From Hydrangea macrophylla (taxonomy: Eukaryota > Streptophyta > Magnoliopsida > Cornales > Hydrangeaceae): a stretch of DNA of 64,000 nucleotides. The number at the start of each line of letters is the position of its first letter. Within the stretch, counting starts at the first letter, position 1. Position numbers and translations under genes: made by a program. Below are positions 1 through 10,521 of this stretch, one piece after another. Under the pieces are notes generated by a model that ran no database searches, was not told where the DNA came from, and was given only the letters and a program-made list of their open reading frames with translations. The stretch covers positions 99,529,887 through 99,593,886 of the forward strand of contig CM066989.1 of assembly GCA_033977485.1 (NCBI GenBank), written 5' to 3'.

Positions 1-60
1 TAACAATTTCCTAACTTTTGACGCTAAAAGTAAAAACAATTATGAAGTCATTTCTTATTA

Positions 61-174
61 GGGAATTGCTATTTGCACTCCAAGATTCAACTAATGCACT
101 ATGATACAACTCTCATAGCATAAGACACCATGCACTCAATGCACTTCATGCATGGAGTGCAAATAGCAATTCCC
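61..174. mobile_element. 114-bp MITE with 21-bp perfect terminal inverted repeats
   Basis: The element starts GGGAATTGCTATTTGCACTC and ends with its reverse complement, giving 21-bp perfect terminal inverted repeats. It has no coding capacity. The flanks TTCTTATTA and TTCGTATTT match at 7 of 9 positions, as expected of an old 9-bp target duplication of the Mutator type. The superfamily assignment is inference. Confidence 0.8.
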
Positions 175-235
175 TTCGTATTTTATGGTAGAAAATTTGT
201 TAGAGAGCATAAATGTAAGAGAGTTGTACTCCATT

Positions 236-344
236 GATTGCTAAATGCACTCCATGGATTGCATTGAGTACATGGTACAACAAGTTGTCAGAGTGGTACC
301 ATAGAGTGCATTAGTTAATTTTTAGAGTGCGAATAACAATTTCC
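236..344. mobile_element. Diverged inverted copy of the 114-bp MITE
   Basis: Read on the opposite strand, this stretch aligns along its whole length with the MITE at 61-174, with many substitutions and small gaps. Shared blocks include TGCACTCCATG, GCATTGAGT and GAGTGCATTAGTT. It is clearly older than the two near-perfect copies beside it. Bases 1-11 look like the tail of a further such copy cut by the window edge. Confidence 0.7.
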
Positions 345-393
345 TAACTTTTGACGCTAAAAGTAAAAACAATTATGAAGTCATTTCTTATTA

Positions 394-507
394 GGGAATT
401 GCTATTTGCACTCCAAGATTCAACTAATGCACTATGATACAACTCTCATAGCATAAGACACCATGCACTCAATGCACTTCATGCATGGAGTGCAAATAGC
501 AATTCCC
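394..507. mobile_element. Second identical copy of the 114-bp MITE
   Basis: It is identical by eye to the copy at 61-174, offset by exactly 333 bp. It arose by the tandem duplication of the whole unit and not by a separate insertion, because the flanking bases are duplicated too. Confidence 0.85.
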
Positions 508-557
508 TTCGTATTTTATGGTAGAAAATTTGTTAGAGAGCATAAATGTAAGAGAGT

Positions 558-1097
558 AAAACTATGGTTAATTGAAGCATCTACATTGGTGTAGTTGAGC
601 TTAGGGTTTAACCTAAGTTGTGGTGTCAAATTTGGGGGTCTTGTAATGGGGTAGAGACCAACAAACAGTCAAGTCCAGTGGCAGACCCATGATTTTGGTT
701 CAGTGGGGGCGGAACCAGGAAATTGTCCATATGTGTTCAGTGGTAAACAAGCCCATACGAGGGTTCGGGGGTAGCTCCCCCGATATATATTTTTTAGGTC
801 TATTTACATTTGAATAGTATTTTTGTACCATAAATATTACAATTTTGTTATGAGAGGCCTTTTTAGCTGTTTTGGATTTGTTTCTAGTTGTTTTAAATCT
901 GTTTATAGAGATCTACTCTCAGATTATTGTAGACTAGTCGATAACCCATGCAAATGCATGAGAAGTTTGTCAAAATATGAATAAATGTCTAATTGAATAG
1001 AATAAATAATCAGCTTAAAAAACACAGAAATAATTCCAAATAGTAAAAAATTCGCAAAATTTCCAACAACTGCAATATTTAAAATTTCAATCGCATC
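558..1097. other. Intergenic stretch with no recognisable gene
   Basis: No reading frame of note is present. From 676 the text CAGTGGCAGACCC followed by GTGGGGGCGGAACC resembles the end of a hAT-type element (CAGTGGCGGA family), but I cannot find a matching second end. A dispersed repeat lies at 985-1075. Confidence 0.4.
985..1075. repeat. Dispersed repeat, copy 1
   Basis: About 90 bp starting ATGTCTAATTGAATAG recur at 42337-42430 on the same strand with a few substitutions and one small gap. The two copies are 41 kb apart in unrelated surroundings, so this is part of some repeat family that I cannot name. Confidence 0.7.
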
Positions 1098-1102
1098 GTC
1101 AT

Positions 1103-1332
1103 TGTTAGGACATTAGTCTACATTCATTCACCACTGTACCTCTTTACATTTGTGGTCTAGATTTCATTGTACTATAGTTGTACTACAACCTTGTACTACC
1201 TAGTAGTACTCTTCTTTCCTTAATTAGGATTCTCCCTTAGCCTACATAAAGCTACCTATTATAATGTTTAACACACATCTCAATACAAAACATTTGTATT
1301 CATCTTTCTTTCTCTCTCCCTTACTCTTAACA
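1103..1332 (+). repeat. Copia 5' LTR (230 bp)
   Basis: It starts TGTTAGGACATTAGTC and ends CTCTTAACA, and matches the split 3' LTR (6513-6608 plus 21355-21487). The sequence CCTACATAAAG at about 1240 could serve as a TATA-like box. Confidence 0.9.
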
Positions 1333-1344
1333 TGGTATCAACTT
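1333..1344 (+). other. Copia primer-binding site
   Basis: TGGTATCAACTT follows the 5' LTR directly. The core TGGTATCA is complementary to the 3' end of initiator tRNA-Met, the usual plant copia primer. Confidence 0.85.
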
Positions 1345-1375
1345 TAAGCTCCTAGTGGCCTTTTTCCTCCTCCGG

Positions 1376-2071
1376 ATGACCTCTCAAGAGGAAAGTATGT
1401 TCTGTGTATGCCACACTAGTGGATCCTTCACATCAGAAATCCCACTTGGAGTTGCCTCAAGTTTGTAATCGTGCCGCCTCAGCCCTGCCACCTACGCTGC
1501 CCAGCATCCTCCTTCCAGTAACCTCCATCGCCGTGCCACCTCTACTAGGGTTCTGCCACTGTCACCACCTCCACCGCTCGGCCACCACCTCTACCGCCCG
1601 GCCACTGCCACCCAGATCAGTTCTACTAATCTCAGACTTATTTTGCACTTCATGGAGCCTCTGACAAATTCCTCCTGCAGATACTGTCACAAATCAGGAC
1701 ATATTTTATTGTATTGTCCTATCAGAGTGTGTACTTTCTATCACAAACTTGGACCAGGGCACTATCTTGATGATTACAATGAGAATCCTACCAGATATTC
1801 ACAGGATAATCGGTCCCAAGGTTGTTCATCATCATCCAGTGCTATTTCTGTCAAGGGGTCATCATCTTATAAGTCTCCTACCCCTTCTGGTAACACGTCT
1901 TCTACTGCTCTATATGTTGCCTCATGTACATCTTCTTGGTTCTTTGATTCTAGTTGCTGTGACCATATAACCTCTGATCCAACTACATTCTCTACCAAAC
2001 ATTCTACCTATAATGCACCATCCATACAATCAACTGATGGTTCCTGTATGAACGTCAGTCACATAGGGTAA
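1376..2071 (+). pseudogene. Copia gag C-terminus and start of protease, broken
   Basis: The coat-protein (Gag) region is largely deleted. What remains is a short frame from the ATG at 1376, then a second frame from 1643 with an intact CCHC zinc knuckle (C-R-Y-C-H-K-S-G-H-I-L-L-Y-C, CX2CX4HX4C), which binds retrotransposon RNA. The protease active-site region follows as WFFDSSCCDHIT. The family consensus is a W-x-x-DSGAS-DH-x-T block, so the catalytic glycine of D-S/T-G is lost. A stop ends the frame at 2071. The family is certain; no active product is expected. Confidence 0.8.
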
Positions 2072-2243
2072 GTCTCCACCACTCACACATCTCTCCCTCA
2101 TACTTATCTCATTCCTAAACCAACTTTAAATCTCATATTTGTTGGTTAATTGTGTTAACTCGAACTTACTATCTCTTTCTCTAATTTTGGATGTCTGGTA
2201 CAAGATCTACAAATAGGATAGACTCTCGGGACAGGTCATAAAG

Positions 2244-3443
2244 TTGGATGATTATTTGAACTTAACAATCTCCACATACCATCTCGCTCCATTTCACCTA
2301 CTCAACTACAGCTTCAGTATCGTCTACCTCACCTTTTCACCTCTGGCACTCTCGTTTAGGTCATGTTCGCTAAGTCGGGTAAAATCCTTAGTGTCTAGTG
2401 GTCAGTTACATCAAATTAAAGTCGAGAATGTCGATTATCTATCTTGTCAACTTTATAAACAACCAGCTTTACCATTTAATAACAGTGACTTTATGTCCTC
2501 TACACCTTTTGATCTAATTCACTCAAATGTTTGGGGTCCCTCTCTAACTGTCACAATGGGAAGATCTAGATATTATGTAATCTTTGTTGATGATTTTTCA
2601 CAATACACTTGGCTATAGTTAATGAAAAATCGATTGAAATTACCCCAGATTTACTTTTAACATGATCAAAACTCAATTTTCTTGCAATATCAAAGTGTTT
2701 CGAGCTGATAATGCCCAAGAATACAAAGAAAAAGGTGTTCTAAATTTCCTTTGCTTACATGGCACTCTTCTCCATCGCTCATGTCCAGGAACCTCCCAAC
2801 AAAATGGGAGAGCCCAGCGCAAGCACAAACATATTCTTAATATTGTTCGAGCTCTTCTCACATCTGCTTCATGTCCTGAACAATTTTGGGGAGAGGCAGC
2901 CCTCACTGCCATTTACACCATGAACTGTTTTCCTTTTCCCACTACTGAAAATCAGTCACCGTATAAGCATCTATATAACCACCCTCCTGAATATAATATT
3001 CTTAAAGTCTTTGATTCTGCTTGCTTTGTCTTACTACAGCCATATGAGAGCACAAAACTAGAATCTCTAGCCCGTTAATGTTGTTTCTTGGGATATGGTA
3101 TTGAATACAAAGGCTATCTGTGTTGGGACCCTTATTCCAAACGTCTTCATGTGTCACGTCATGTTGTTTTTTGGGAATACAAGATGTTCTCCTTCATGTC
3201 CCAATTTCATCTATCTACTGCCAGTACTCATTTCTACTCACTGACCCCTGAGTAAATCTATTTCCTGACACCCCTAATACAGGTTCTCATTCTAAATCAG
3301 CATCATCGCCTGCCCCTCTACCCACGTCCACATCTACAGGCTCTTTATCTGGTTCATCCATCACAGTCTCTACTGAGCTGTCTGCTTCAACTGATGGGTC
3401 TACACCAGACCCTGATCCTCTTCCTAGACGTAGCGACCGAGTA
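2244..3443 (+). pseudogene. Copia integrase, broken
   Basis: Segments of the DDE integrase that inserts element cDNA are readable in two frames. The first catalytic block reads PFDLIHSNVWGPS, where the aspartate of the usual HSDVWGP is asparagine. The second block reads FRADNAQEY. The third reads SQQNGRAQRKHKHIL, where the catalytic glutamate of the usual NG-x-AERKHR block is glutamine. Two of the three catalytic acids are therefore lost, besides stops near 2618 and 3078. Downstream Ser/Thr/Pro-rich coding to about 3440 is the usual linker before reverse transcriptase. Confidence 0.82.
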
Positions 3444-3805
3444 AAAACTGAAGGAAAAATAGGTTTAAAATTATTTTTAAACATGCAGCAGAAATATTGA
3501 GTTATAAAAAACTTATTGGTAGCCCAGGATCTACTACTCGTCAATTCCATAGATGCGTACTAACAAGAGGGGACAAGAAATTATACCTCAGGTATTGAAT
3601 CCAATTCTGAATTTCTTTCTCCTGAATGGTGTAGCAGCTTCCACTAGGCTGTCTTCACTCTTATGACTTCTGTGGATGCCTGCAAGAAGGACTAGGGTTG
3701 GTGGGATCCCTAATAGAGAGGAAGGAGAAGGTTTGGGAGCTCTAAAATAGTTTTTGTAGCTTCTGGCGTGTTAAAATGATGAACTCTTATTTCTGGACGC
3801 AGCTG

Positions 3806-3817
3806 CCCTATTTATAG
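3806..3817 (-). promoter_or_regulatory. TATA box of solo LTR K
   Basis: CTATAAATAGGG on the minus strand is a textbook plant TATA box. A cluster of TCGATCGA words lies just upstream of it on that strand (about 30-140 bp). Confidence 0.65.
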
Positions 3818-3849
3818 ATTCCCAGAACCGACCTAAAGTTGAAATGATC

Positions 3850-3952
3850 GAAGTGGCTTCGATCGATCGAACCTTCGATCGATCAAACCATCTTCGAGCC
3901 ATCGAACCTGTCCAGACTTCAATCGATCGAGACAATCTTCGATCGATCGAAC
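3850..3952. repeat. TCGATCGA palindrome cluster in solo LTR K
   Basis: Four self-complementary words, CGATCGATCGAA or one-base variants, are spaced 15-65 bp apart, together with related degenerate copies (TTCGAGCCATCGAA). The same vocabulary occurs in gypsy C and solo LTR D, which are unrelated to this LTR elsewhere. Confidence 0.85.
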
Positions 3953-4960
3953 CTATCTTGACATCATCCTCATGTGTCTTTCCAAGTATCCTGGTGGAGC
4001 TAAGAGTGGGACCTCCTAGGCTCTTTATTGTTGGCTCAGAGCAGTTGTTAATTCCTATGACCAAACTCTTTGATCAGCAAACTAACCAACTGATCAGTTA
4101 ACGTTTACTCCACTATAAAACGATAACTGAACTCCAACACAAAAGAACATATCTGAAGCGATAAATAGACTTGTATGGTGTACTAATGTCCCTCTACCTT
4201 CAGCATTCGTAATCGTATTCAGGTAGTCAGATAGCTGTTACTGTCAACCTAAATCATGAATACTTCTTATATTCCTTGAATCCCATTTACCTCTTATGAT
4301 TACCAAACATATTGATAACTACTTATCAACAAGACTGCAGTTCTTAGTAATCAGCTTGGTGACATTCTCAAGGGAATGCTTGCTCTGAATCAAAGGCTAG
4401 ATTCTATCTTGACAATATATGTTCACAACCCTATGAACATGACATACCCAAGATACCCAGGTGTTAATCTTTTATAGACCTCACTGTTTGGTAAGTTAAA
4501 GCAGCCATATCCACAGTTTATGTCCATAATCGTCCTAAAATTGAGAACATGTACCTTATACAAGTTATGAGTTCATATCGACTGTTGATAGTCTCGAGTG
4601 TCAATAGGAAAGCTCAGGTCTGTCAATGCACTATAAGCACTAGCATATTAACTACGAGTTACACTCTAGTGATTGAGATAAATCACTCCATCCAATGGTA
4701 GTTAATCATGCTACAGGGTAAACCTGATGAGATATCCAGTCTCATCATCCACTATGACAAGCTCTAAGTATCAAAGAATGATAATTTATATCTCACTTAT
4801 ATGTATCTCATACACACACGAATTACTTACTATGATACTTAAGGATTAACAATCATCTCATGAAAGAAACATACACAATGAAATGTGAAGCTGATATCCA
4901 TATATTAAAATGTCAATGTCTCATAAAGTAATGGTTTGAGGGCACAAACCCAACAAAAAC

Positions 4961-5760
4961 TCCTCCAATTCATCTTTGGGATTGCCATTATTTTTTAACA
5001 ATTCTTTCTCACCATGAGACCCGAGGCCAACTCTAACCCTCTTAGGCAGAAAGCAATGGCTGATGAACTATAGGCTCTAGACCAAAATCACACATGGGAT
5101 TTGGTGGACCTACCAAATGGAAAGAAGGCTAAAACTCTCTCTGACGGGTGCATTGATCGCTATAAGGCTTATCTAGTAGCCAAGGGATTCACACAGGAAT
5201 ATGGGCTCGATTATAAGGAGACTTTTGCCCCGGATGCCCATCTCACTTCAGTTCGCAGCTTAATTACAATTGTTGTTCGCTAATGGAAATTATTTCAGAT
5301 GGATGTGAAAAATGCATTTCTAAATGGTGACCTCACTGAAGAAGTCTATATGTGACCTCTTCTTGGTTATCACCACCATCCTCACCAAGTTTGCAAACTT
5401 AGTCGGGCTCTCTATGGTTTTAAACAAGCTCCTCGGGCTTGGTTCGCTAAGTTCATCACAGTTGTTGGGGACTTCGGATTCACTTCTAGCCCGCATGACT
5501 CTGCCTTCTTCATCTGCAAATCAGACCGTGGTACTATTCTTCTCCTTCTCTATATGGATGACATTATTATCACTGGAGATGATACACCTGGAATCTTGGA
5601 TCTCAAAACTTATCTCAGCCAACATGTTGAAATGAAAGATTTGGGGAAGCTTAGCTATTTTTTGGGCCTTAAGATCACTTCTAGTTCTGATGGATATTAT
5701 CTCTCTCAAGCCAAGTATGCCTCTGACTTGCTTACACGGGCAGGACTCAATAGATTGTAA
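4961..5760 (+). pseudogene. Copia reverse transcriptase, broken
   Basis: This is the RNA-dependent DNA polymerase domain that copies the element RNA. Readable blocks in order are KAYLVAKGFTQEYGLDYKET (5161-5220), MDVKNAFLNGD, ALYGFKQAPRAWF and the catalytic LLLYMDDIIITG (YMDD). All are diagnostic for copia. Breaks include a CAG-to-TAG stop after MADEL, stops at 5281 and 5353, and a frame change between the FKQAPRAWF and YMDD blocks. The YMDD acids are preserved although the frame is lost, indicating moderate age. Confidence 0.88.
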
Positions 5761-6426
5761 GACTAACACCACTCCTCTCGAGCCTAACTACAGGCTCACT
5801 CATATGGATGGCATACTCTTGGATGATCCTACTCTATATCGTCAGCTAGTTGGGAGTCTCATTTATCTGACAGTTACCAAACCTGATATCTCATATGATG
5901 TCCATATTGTAAGCCAGTTTTTTTTTCTACTTTTCATTCTCCTCATTATGCAGCAATTCTCTGCATTCTTAGGTACATCAAGGGGACCTTGTTTCATGGA
6001 CTCCACTTCTCTGCTCACTCTTCTCTTGAACAACGTGCCTACTCAAATGCAGACTGGGCAGGAAATCCTAGTGATTATCGTTCCACCACTGGGAAGAAGC
6101 GGTATTGCTTCTTCTTGGGTGACTCTCTCATCTCCTGGCGTAGCAAGAAGCAAACTGTTGTTGCCCGCTCTAGTACAGAAGCTGAATATTATGCCCTTGC
6201 TGATGCCACTCAAGAACTTCTCTGGCTATGCTGGTTACTTGAGGACATGGAGGCCAACCATCCCGTTGCTACAACCATTTCTTGTGACAATCAAAGTGCC
6301 AATCAAATTGCTCATAATGATGTATTCCATGAACGTACAAAACATATTGAGATCGACTATCATTTTGTATGTCATCATCACTCTTCTGACACTATTCGTC
6401 TCATCTCAGTCTCCTCCATCAATTAG
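5761..6426 (+). pseudogene. Copia RNase H, broken
   Basis: This is the C-terminal RNase H region that removes RNA from the hybrid. The blocks ADWAGNPSDYRSTTG, SSTEAEYYALADATQELLWL and SCDNQSANQIAHN are intact, the last before the frame ends at 6426. Two small frame changes, near 5760 and 5915-5925 (a T-rich run), separate it from reverse transcriptase. The order reverse transcriptase, RNase H, LTR fits a copia polyprotein. Confidence 0.86.
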
Positions 6427-6490
6427 ACTGCTGACGTATTCAGGATTTGGTTTCCCAACTAAAGTTAGTTTCCATTCTACCACCTTGAAT

Positions 6491-6501
6491 TTGAGGAGGG
6501 C
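6491..6501 (+). other. Copia polypurine tract
   Basis: The purine-rich TTGAGGAGGGC lies about a dozen bases before the 3' LTR and would prime plus-strand synthesis. Confidence 0.6.
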
Positions 6502-6512
6502 TATTAGAATAT

Positions 6513-6608
6513 TGTTAGAATATTAGTCTACATTAATTCGCCATTGTACCTCTTTACATATGTGGTCTAGATTCATTGTACTATAGTTGTACTACATTCT
6601 TATACTAT
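6513..6608 (+). repeat. Copia 3' LTR, first part
   Basis: It starts TGTTAGAATATTAGTC and follows the 5' LTR (1103 onward) until it is cut at 6608 by gypsy A. The other part is at 21355-21487; together they make 229 bp against 230 bp in the 5' LTR. Confidence 0.9.
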
Positions 6609-7461
6609 TGTAACACCCGTACCCGGGGAACGGGTAAATTATTGTGTTAATCTGCATTAATTAATATAATTAGTGTATAAAAGGGATTAAGGGGAGGCTT
6701 GGACTCGCCCATCTAAAAAGTGTTCAGAGAGGAACACTAGTTGGAAAAGTCCCCAGAGAGGTGGGACAGGTATTGAAATGGAACCCAACGAAGGGTAAAT
6801 TGGTAATTTGTATTTTAAATGATTAAATGCATTTTATGTGAGTACATGAATATTTGTTTACATGCTTTCATATTACATGTTGATATGTGTTAGCATTAGT
6901 TTGGACACCCAAGTAAGGGTATAAATGAAAAAGATTTAAAATTAGTAGGTACGATAGCAATTTCACAAAATAAATGGGATCCATGTTGGGACCCATACGA
7001 AACTTAGACAAACACCCATTAGTAATTGGGTAGTTAATGGAATGTTTGGGGGATTTCATAATAAGAACTTAAGAAAAACTGGGGGTGTAAATGAAAAAGA
7101 AGGAATTTGAGGTAAAGACACCTCATGCTCTGTAACACCCTGTATTTATTTATTTTTCACTAATAAATAAATACTGCATTTCATTTCCATGAGTATTTGT
7201 TTCAATTTCTCTTTGTATATATATCTGGGGTCAAACTGTAATTTCCAAAATACTTTTTATGGTTTCGAAATCGATATCTATATTTTTGTACAACCGGGAA
7301 TTTATTTCCTACACTAATATAATTTTTTGTATTTTTATTTCAACCGTAAAATACCAGTTTTAATTTCAATCTGCGTCTATACCGCGTCTTGGGTGAGGGA
7401 GCACGTGAGCTCAACCTCACCGGGTAATTTCTACCCATTGCTTGGAGCCCAAAACAGTGGG

Positions 7462-7471
7462 TTTATATATA
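7462..7471 (+). promoter_or_regulatory. TATA box and pyrimidine-rich leader of solo LTR B
   Basis: TTTATATATA is followed about 15 bp later by a long CT-rich stretch (7482-7565, TCTCTCTCTCACC and similar). This is the usual layout of a plant LTR promoter and transcript start. Confidence 0.55.
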
Positions 7472-7561
7472 CGTTGGTTGTGTCTCTCTCTCACCAAAAT
7501 CTCTCACAGTCTCTCAATTAATCTCTCATTCTCTAATTCTCTCAACCACTCTCTTACTTTC

Positions 7562-7640
7562 TCAAGATTATATACACACACATAGATTGTACACACACAC
7601 ATATATATATATATATACATACACACAGTCATATAGATAC
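7562..7640. repeat. CA/TA microsatellites in solo LTR B
   Basis: Runs of ACACAC and TATATA follow the CT-rich leader. They are simple sequence with no further meaning visible. Confidence 0.8.
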
Positions 7641-8180
7641 ATGGAGACATATACATAATCAAGAGAAACAGAGGAATAGAGATTGGACGACGGAATTCAC
7701 GGCGGATATTCTCGGTCTCGAAATTCTCTGTATAATCACCTCTGTGAATATTATAAACTCACTCGCCATGTCTATATATGTATATTTCGGTGTATATATA
7801 CGTGTATATGTGTATATATATATATAGAGCACCATGAAAGCTTTGAATTGGAGTTTTACAAAACTCAACCAAAATCAATCCCGTGAATTGATTATGGAAG
7901 ATCTCAGTCCCAATGAGCCACGGTTTCAATCCTACGGCTTAATTCATCCGTACGGCGACGTATTGATGATTTGAAGTTTTGGCACCCTCACTTTAATTGT
8001 GAATATCTAGAGATATAATCCGTAATTGTTTAAATTGATTGCGTATTCTTAATCTACGCGGAAAACTGAAGAGATCCACATATTACATGTATCATTTGAA
8101 TCAGAAATTGAAAATGGGTATAATTTCAGTTTTAAACCAGAAACAGGGGAAAACGAGGAAGATGATGAAACTGCAAGAAC

Positions 8181-8299
8181 TCGCGCGCGAGACCCGCGCG
8201 CGCGAGGCTCGCTCGCGCGACACATTCCTCCATTCGCGCGCGCGACCCGCTCGCGCGACTTGTTCTGCCCCTTCGCGCGCGCGACCCGCTTGCGCGACC
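8181..8299. repeat. CGCGCG palindrome cluster in solo LTR B
   Basis: At least eight CGCGCG-type words alternate with GACCCGC and GCTCGCGCGA. Open frames on both strands here encode only Arg/Ala/Ser repeats and are by-products of base composition. Similar clusters occur in B' (37681-37882) and G (about 23083-23133). Confidence 0.85.
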
Positions 8300-8598
8300 T
8301 GGCAGTTTGAGCAGTTTCTGTATTTTTATATAAGGGACTATTTGGAAAAAGGTTTTGAAATTTTTTAAAGAACTGTTTGACAAATATACTATTTTAAAGG
8401 CTCACTATAAGAAATTGAACTTGTAAGAACGATTAAGGCCAAGATCTATGTTGAACGAATATTCAGCTTTGAGATTTAATAACTGTTACTTCAAACTGTG
8501 AACATTGACATACATATTAGGGTCGAGGTTGTATCAACATGCATGTGTGTGAGAAAGTGTGAAAAGAGTAAAGCGTGGCGGTCTGGTGTGCGACCTCA

Positions 8599-9045
8599 AT
8601 ATCGATCGGATATTATTCCTGGTATTGGAGGCGACAGTGTCGTGTACGGCTTAGATATCGATCAGATATTATTCCTGGTATCTAGGGCGCTCGTTTCGGA
8701 TATCGATCAGATATTATTCCTGGTATCCGAAGCGATGGTATTGAGTACGGCTTAGATATCGATCGGATATTATTCCTGGTATCTAGGGCGCTCATTTCGG
8801 ATATCGATCGGATATTATTCCTGGTATCCGAAGCGATGGTATTGAGTACGGCTTAGATATCGATCGGATATTATTCCTGGTATCTAGGGCGCTCATTTCG
8901 GATATCGATCGGATATTATTCCTGGTATCCGAAGCGATGGTATTGAGTGCGGCTTAGATATCGATCGGATATTATTCCTGGTATCTGAAGCAATGGTATG
9001 GTGTGCTGTTTTGGATATCGATCGGATATTATTCCTGGTATCTGA
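8599..9045 (+). repeat. Minisatellite of solo LTR B, nine units
   Basis: The core GATATCGATCGGATATTATT followed by CCTGGTATC recurs nine times from 8601 to 9040, alternating about 45 and 56 bp apart, so that a two-unit period of about 101 bp is also visible. Several later units are near-identical, which suggests recent slippage or unequal exchange. Confidence 0.9.
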
Positions 9046-9255
9046 GGTAATGGTTTGGTTGAGTCGAGTCTTGTTGAGAGAAAACAGTCAGAAAGATGAG
9101 ATGTTACATTGTTCATGCACGGTCGCATATTTATTGCTTACTTTATTCCCCCGTGACTTATGTTGGAATTGGAACCTTGAATCTATTGCTTTTAAAGTTA
9201 AATTGTACCGTTGTTTATATGCTTATATATACATTGCGAGCACTTGTTTTTTTTG

Positions 9256-9335
9256 CTCACCAGCTTTCATAAGCTGACGGCGTTGATGCGTCCTGGACTG
9301 TATGTCCAGATTTTCAGGGTCAGGAGCAGCTAGGG
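9256..9335 (+). other. Two-hairpin module of solo LTR B
   Basis: After CTCACC come AGCTT-TCAT-AAGCT (9262-9275) and CTGGAC-TGTAT-GTCCAG (9293-9309), two short perfect stems, then TTTTCAGGTCAGG-like sequence. The same arrangement is seen in B', C and D with compensating changes. Confidence 0.6.
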
Positions 9336-9816
9336 TATTTCGACTACGCTAGTTAGAGGCAGGGGATTTTCCAGGAGACTGCTTTATATTTCCTATGTCT
9401 TTTTAATTTGGGTTGTAATAAACTGGTTTTAGACTTTTGAATAAGGCGTTTTGTGCCTAAGTTTATGGCTGCTGTAATAGTTAGCAAGTTTTAATTTTGG
9501 AGCTTATGTTTTGTTAGTATCTTTTGCTCTAGAAATGCTATTAAGATATTTGTTGCAGGAACAATTGGTAATACTCACTTGTCACGACCTACGAGTCCAT
9601 AAAGGAAATTAAATGCTTTCCTGAATTATGCTACGTCGGGGCGTGACATGCTCAATGCATGTATGTGTGTGTCAAGTGATGGAGTAGTCTCCATTTTCAG
9701 CAAATTAAACCAAACAAAAGAGAGCCCGGGAGAGAAAGACGGAGACAAGACGCCGACGTCGTTTTTTCGCCGTTCCGTCACCGTCGTTCGTCGGATTCAC
9801 GAATCGAAGCTATTTT

Positions 9817-9834
9817 CGGACTCGTGGAGGTGAG
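9817..9834 (+). promoter_or_regulatory. Conserved splice-donor-like motif in gypsy A LTR
   Basis: CGGACTCGTGGAGGTGAG contains the donor consensus AG|GTGAG. It is identical at 19459-19476, and close copies occur in A2 (57346-57361) and H (minus strand, 51853-51873). A spliced leader is inference. Confidence 0.45.
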
Positions 9835-10449
9835 ATGAACGTTTCTATACCCTTAATTTCTGTTTAAATTATCAGATTTTGGTAGCTCACACTAAACGGT
9901 GAGACGTCGTCTACCGAATTCTTGTAGGATTCTTGTTGGAGTAGAAATTGAGGTTTAATTTGGTGAAATTCAACACTTCTCTAGCTTGAATTTGGGTAGA
10001 TCTTGCTAAGGTGAGTTTTCTACACTAAGGAATGGTTGTGTTTGATTATGTTCAATACATCAATGATGTTAGAGATGATAGTTTATGCTTAGAAACCAAG
10101 AAATTGTTCTTATTGTGTTGATTAGTCATGTTTAGAACACATGTAGTTATTGAATTATAAATTGCATGTCAATTTTATGAAGATTATATATGCCTCCATG
10201 TTTATGTGCTTATATGTCTATATGGTATTCAATGGGCACCGGGAAAATGGTTCATTGTTGGGAGTAATAAGGGTGGTGAAGAGGAAGAATCCGATAAATA
10301 CGGAAGTCCAAGGAATAGAAGTGGCAACGGAATCAAGGGAGGTCTCGGGTCTGAATGAATCATTGAACTGGTGACTCGGCGACGACAAATATGATTTATA
10401 TGTTGATTGTTGCATTGCACATGTTAAACATTCAACCATGTTTAGATTT

Positions 10450-10521
10450 CTCATTAAGCGTAATGCCTAAGAAAACCATTTTCTGTTTCTGTTGTGGTAA
10501 ATAACAACCACCGTAGGTACG
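10450..10521 (+). other. Two-hairpin module in gypsy A 5' LTR
   Basis: TTAAGC-GTAAT-GCCTAA forms the first stem (imperfect here, perfect in the 3' LTR). GTGGT-AAATAACA-ACCAC forms the second stem, followed by GTAGGTACGGAGC. Confidence 0.55.

Larger units (their letters stand above)
1..557. repeat. 333-bp tandem duplication, 1.7 copies
   Basis: Bases 1-224 recur at 334-557 with no difference that I can see by eye. Copy one is followed by 109 bp (225-333) that are not repeated after copy two. The perfect match suggests a recent unequal exchange, or an assembly duplication. Each unit carries one MITE, and the stretch between the units is itself an older inverted copy of the same MITE. Confidence 0.9.
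3449..4955 (-). mobile_element. Solo LTR K (copia-like), inserted in copia pol
   Basis: The insertion starts TGAAGG and ends CCCAACA, and is flanked by perfect 5-bp target duplications AAAAC at 3444-3448 and 4956-4960. Removing it rejoins the copia linker to its reverse transcriptase region. Read on the minus strand it begins TGTTGGGTTTGTGCCCTC, typical of plant copia LTRs, and it has no coding region, so it is a solo LTR of 1,507 bp. Orientation is also supported by a canonical minus-strand TATA box at 3806-3817. Confidence 0.85.
7131..9648 (+). mobile_element. Solo LTR B (gypsy-type, 2,518 bp)
   Basis: It starts TGTAACACCCTG, ends GGGGCGTGACA and is flanked by perfect TGCTC target duplications (7126-7130, 9649-9653). 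The 3' LTR of gypsy A is uninterrupted at the same point, which proves the insertion. No primer-binding site or coding region is present, so it is a solo LTR. It holds a TATA box, a CGCGCG cluster, a nine-unit minisatellite and a two-hairpin module. Solo LTR B' at 36372-39197 is a related family member. Confidence 0.95.

Noticed and set aside
676..800. End of a hAT transposon
   Set aside because: Only one end-like sequence is visible, with no matching inverted end or 8-bp duplication, so no element is claimed.
5690..6526. A 278-codon plus-strand frame overlapping copia RNase H
   Set aside because: It begins in reverse transcriptase sequence but then runs out of frame with RNase H; most of it matches no protein block. 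The copia blocks lie in the adjacent frame.
8039..8383. Open frames on both strands rich in Arg, Ala and Ser (up to 109 codons)
   Set aside because: They are created by the CGCGCG word cluster of solo LTR B, overlap on opposite strands and have no domain or conserved start.
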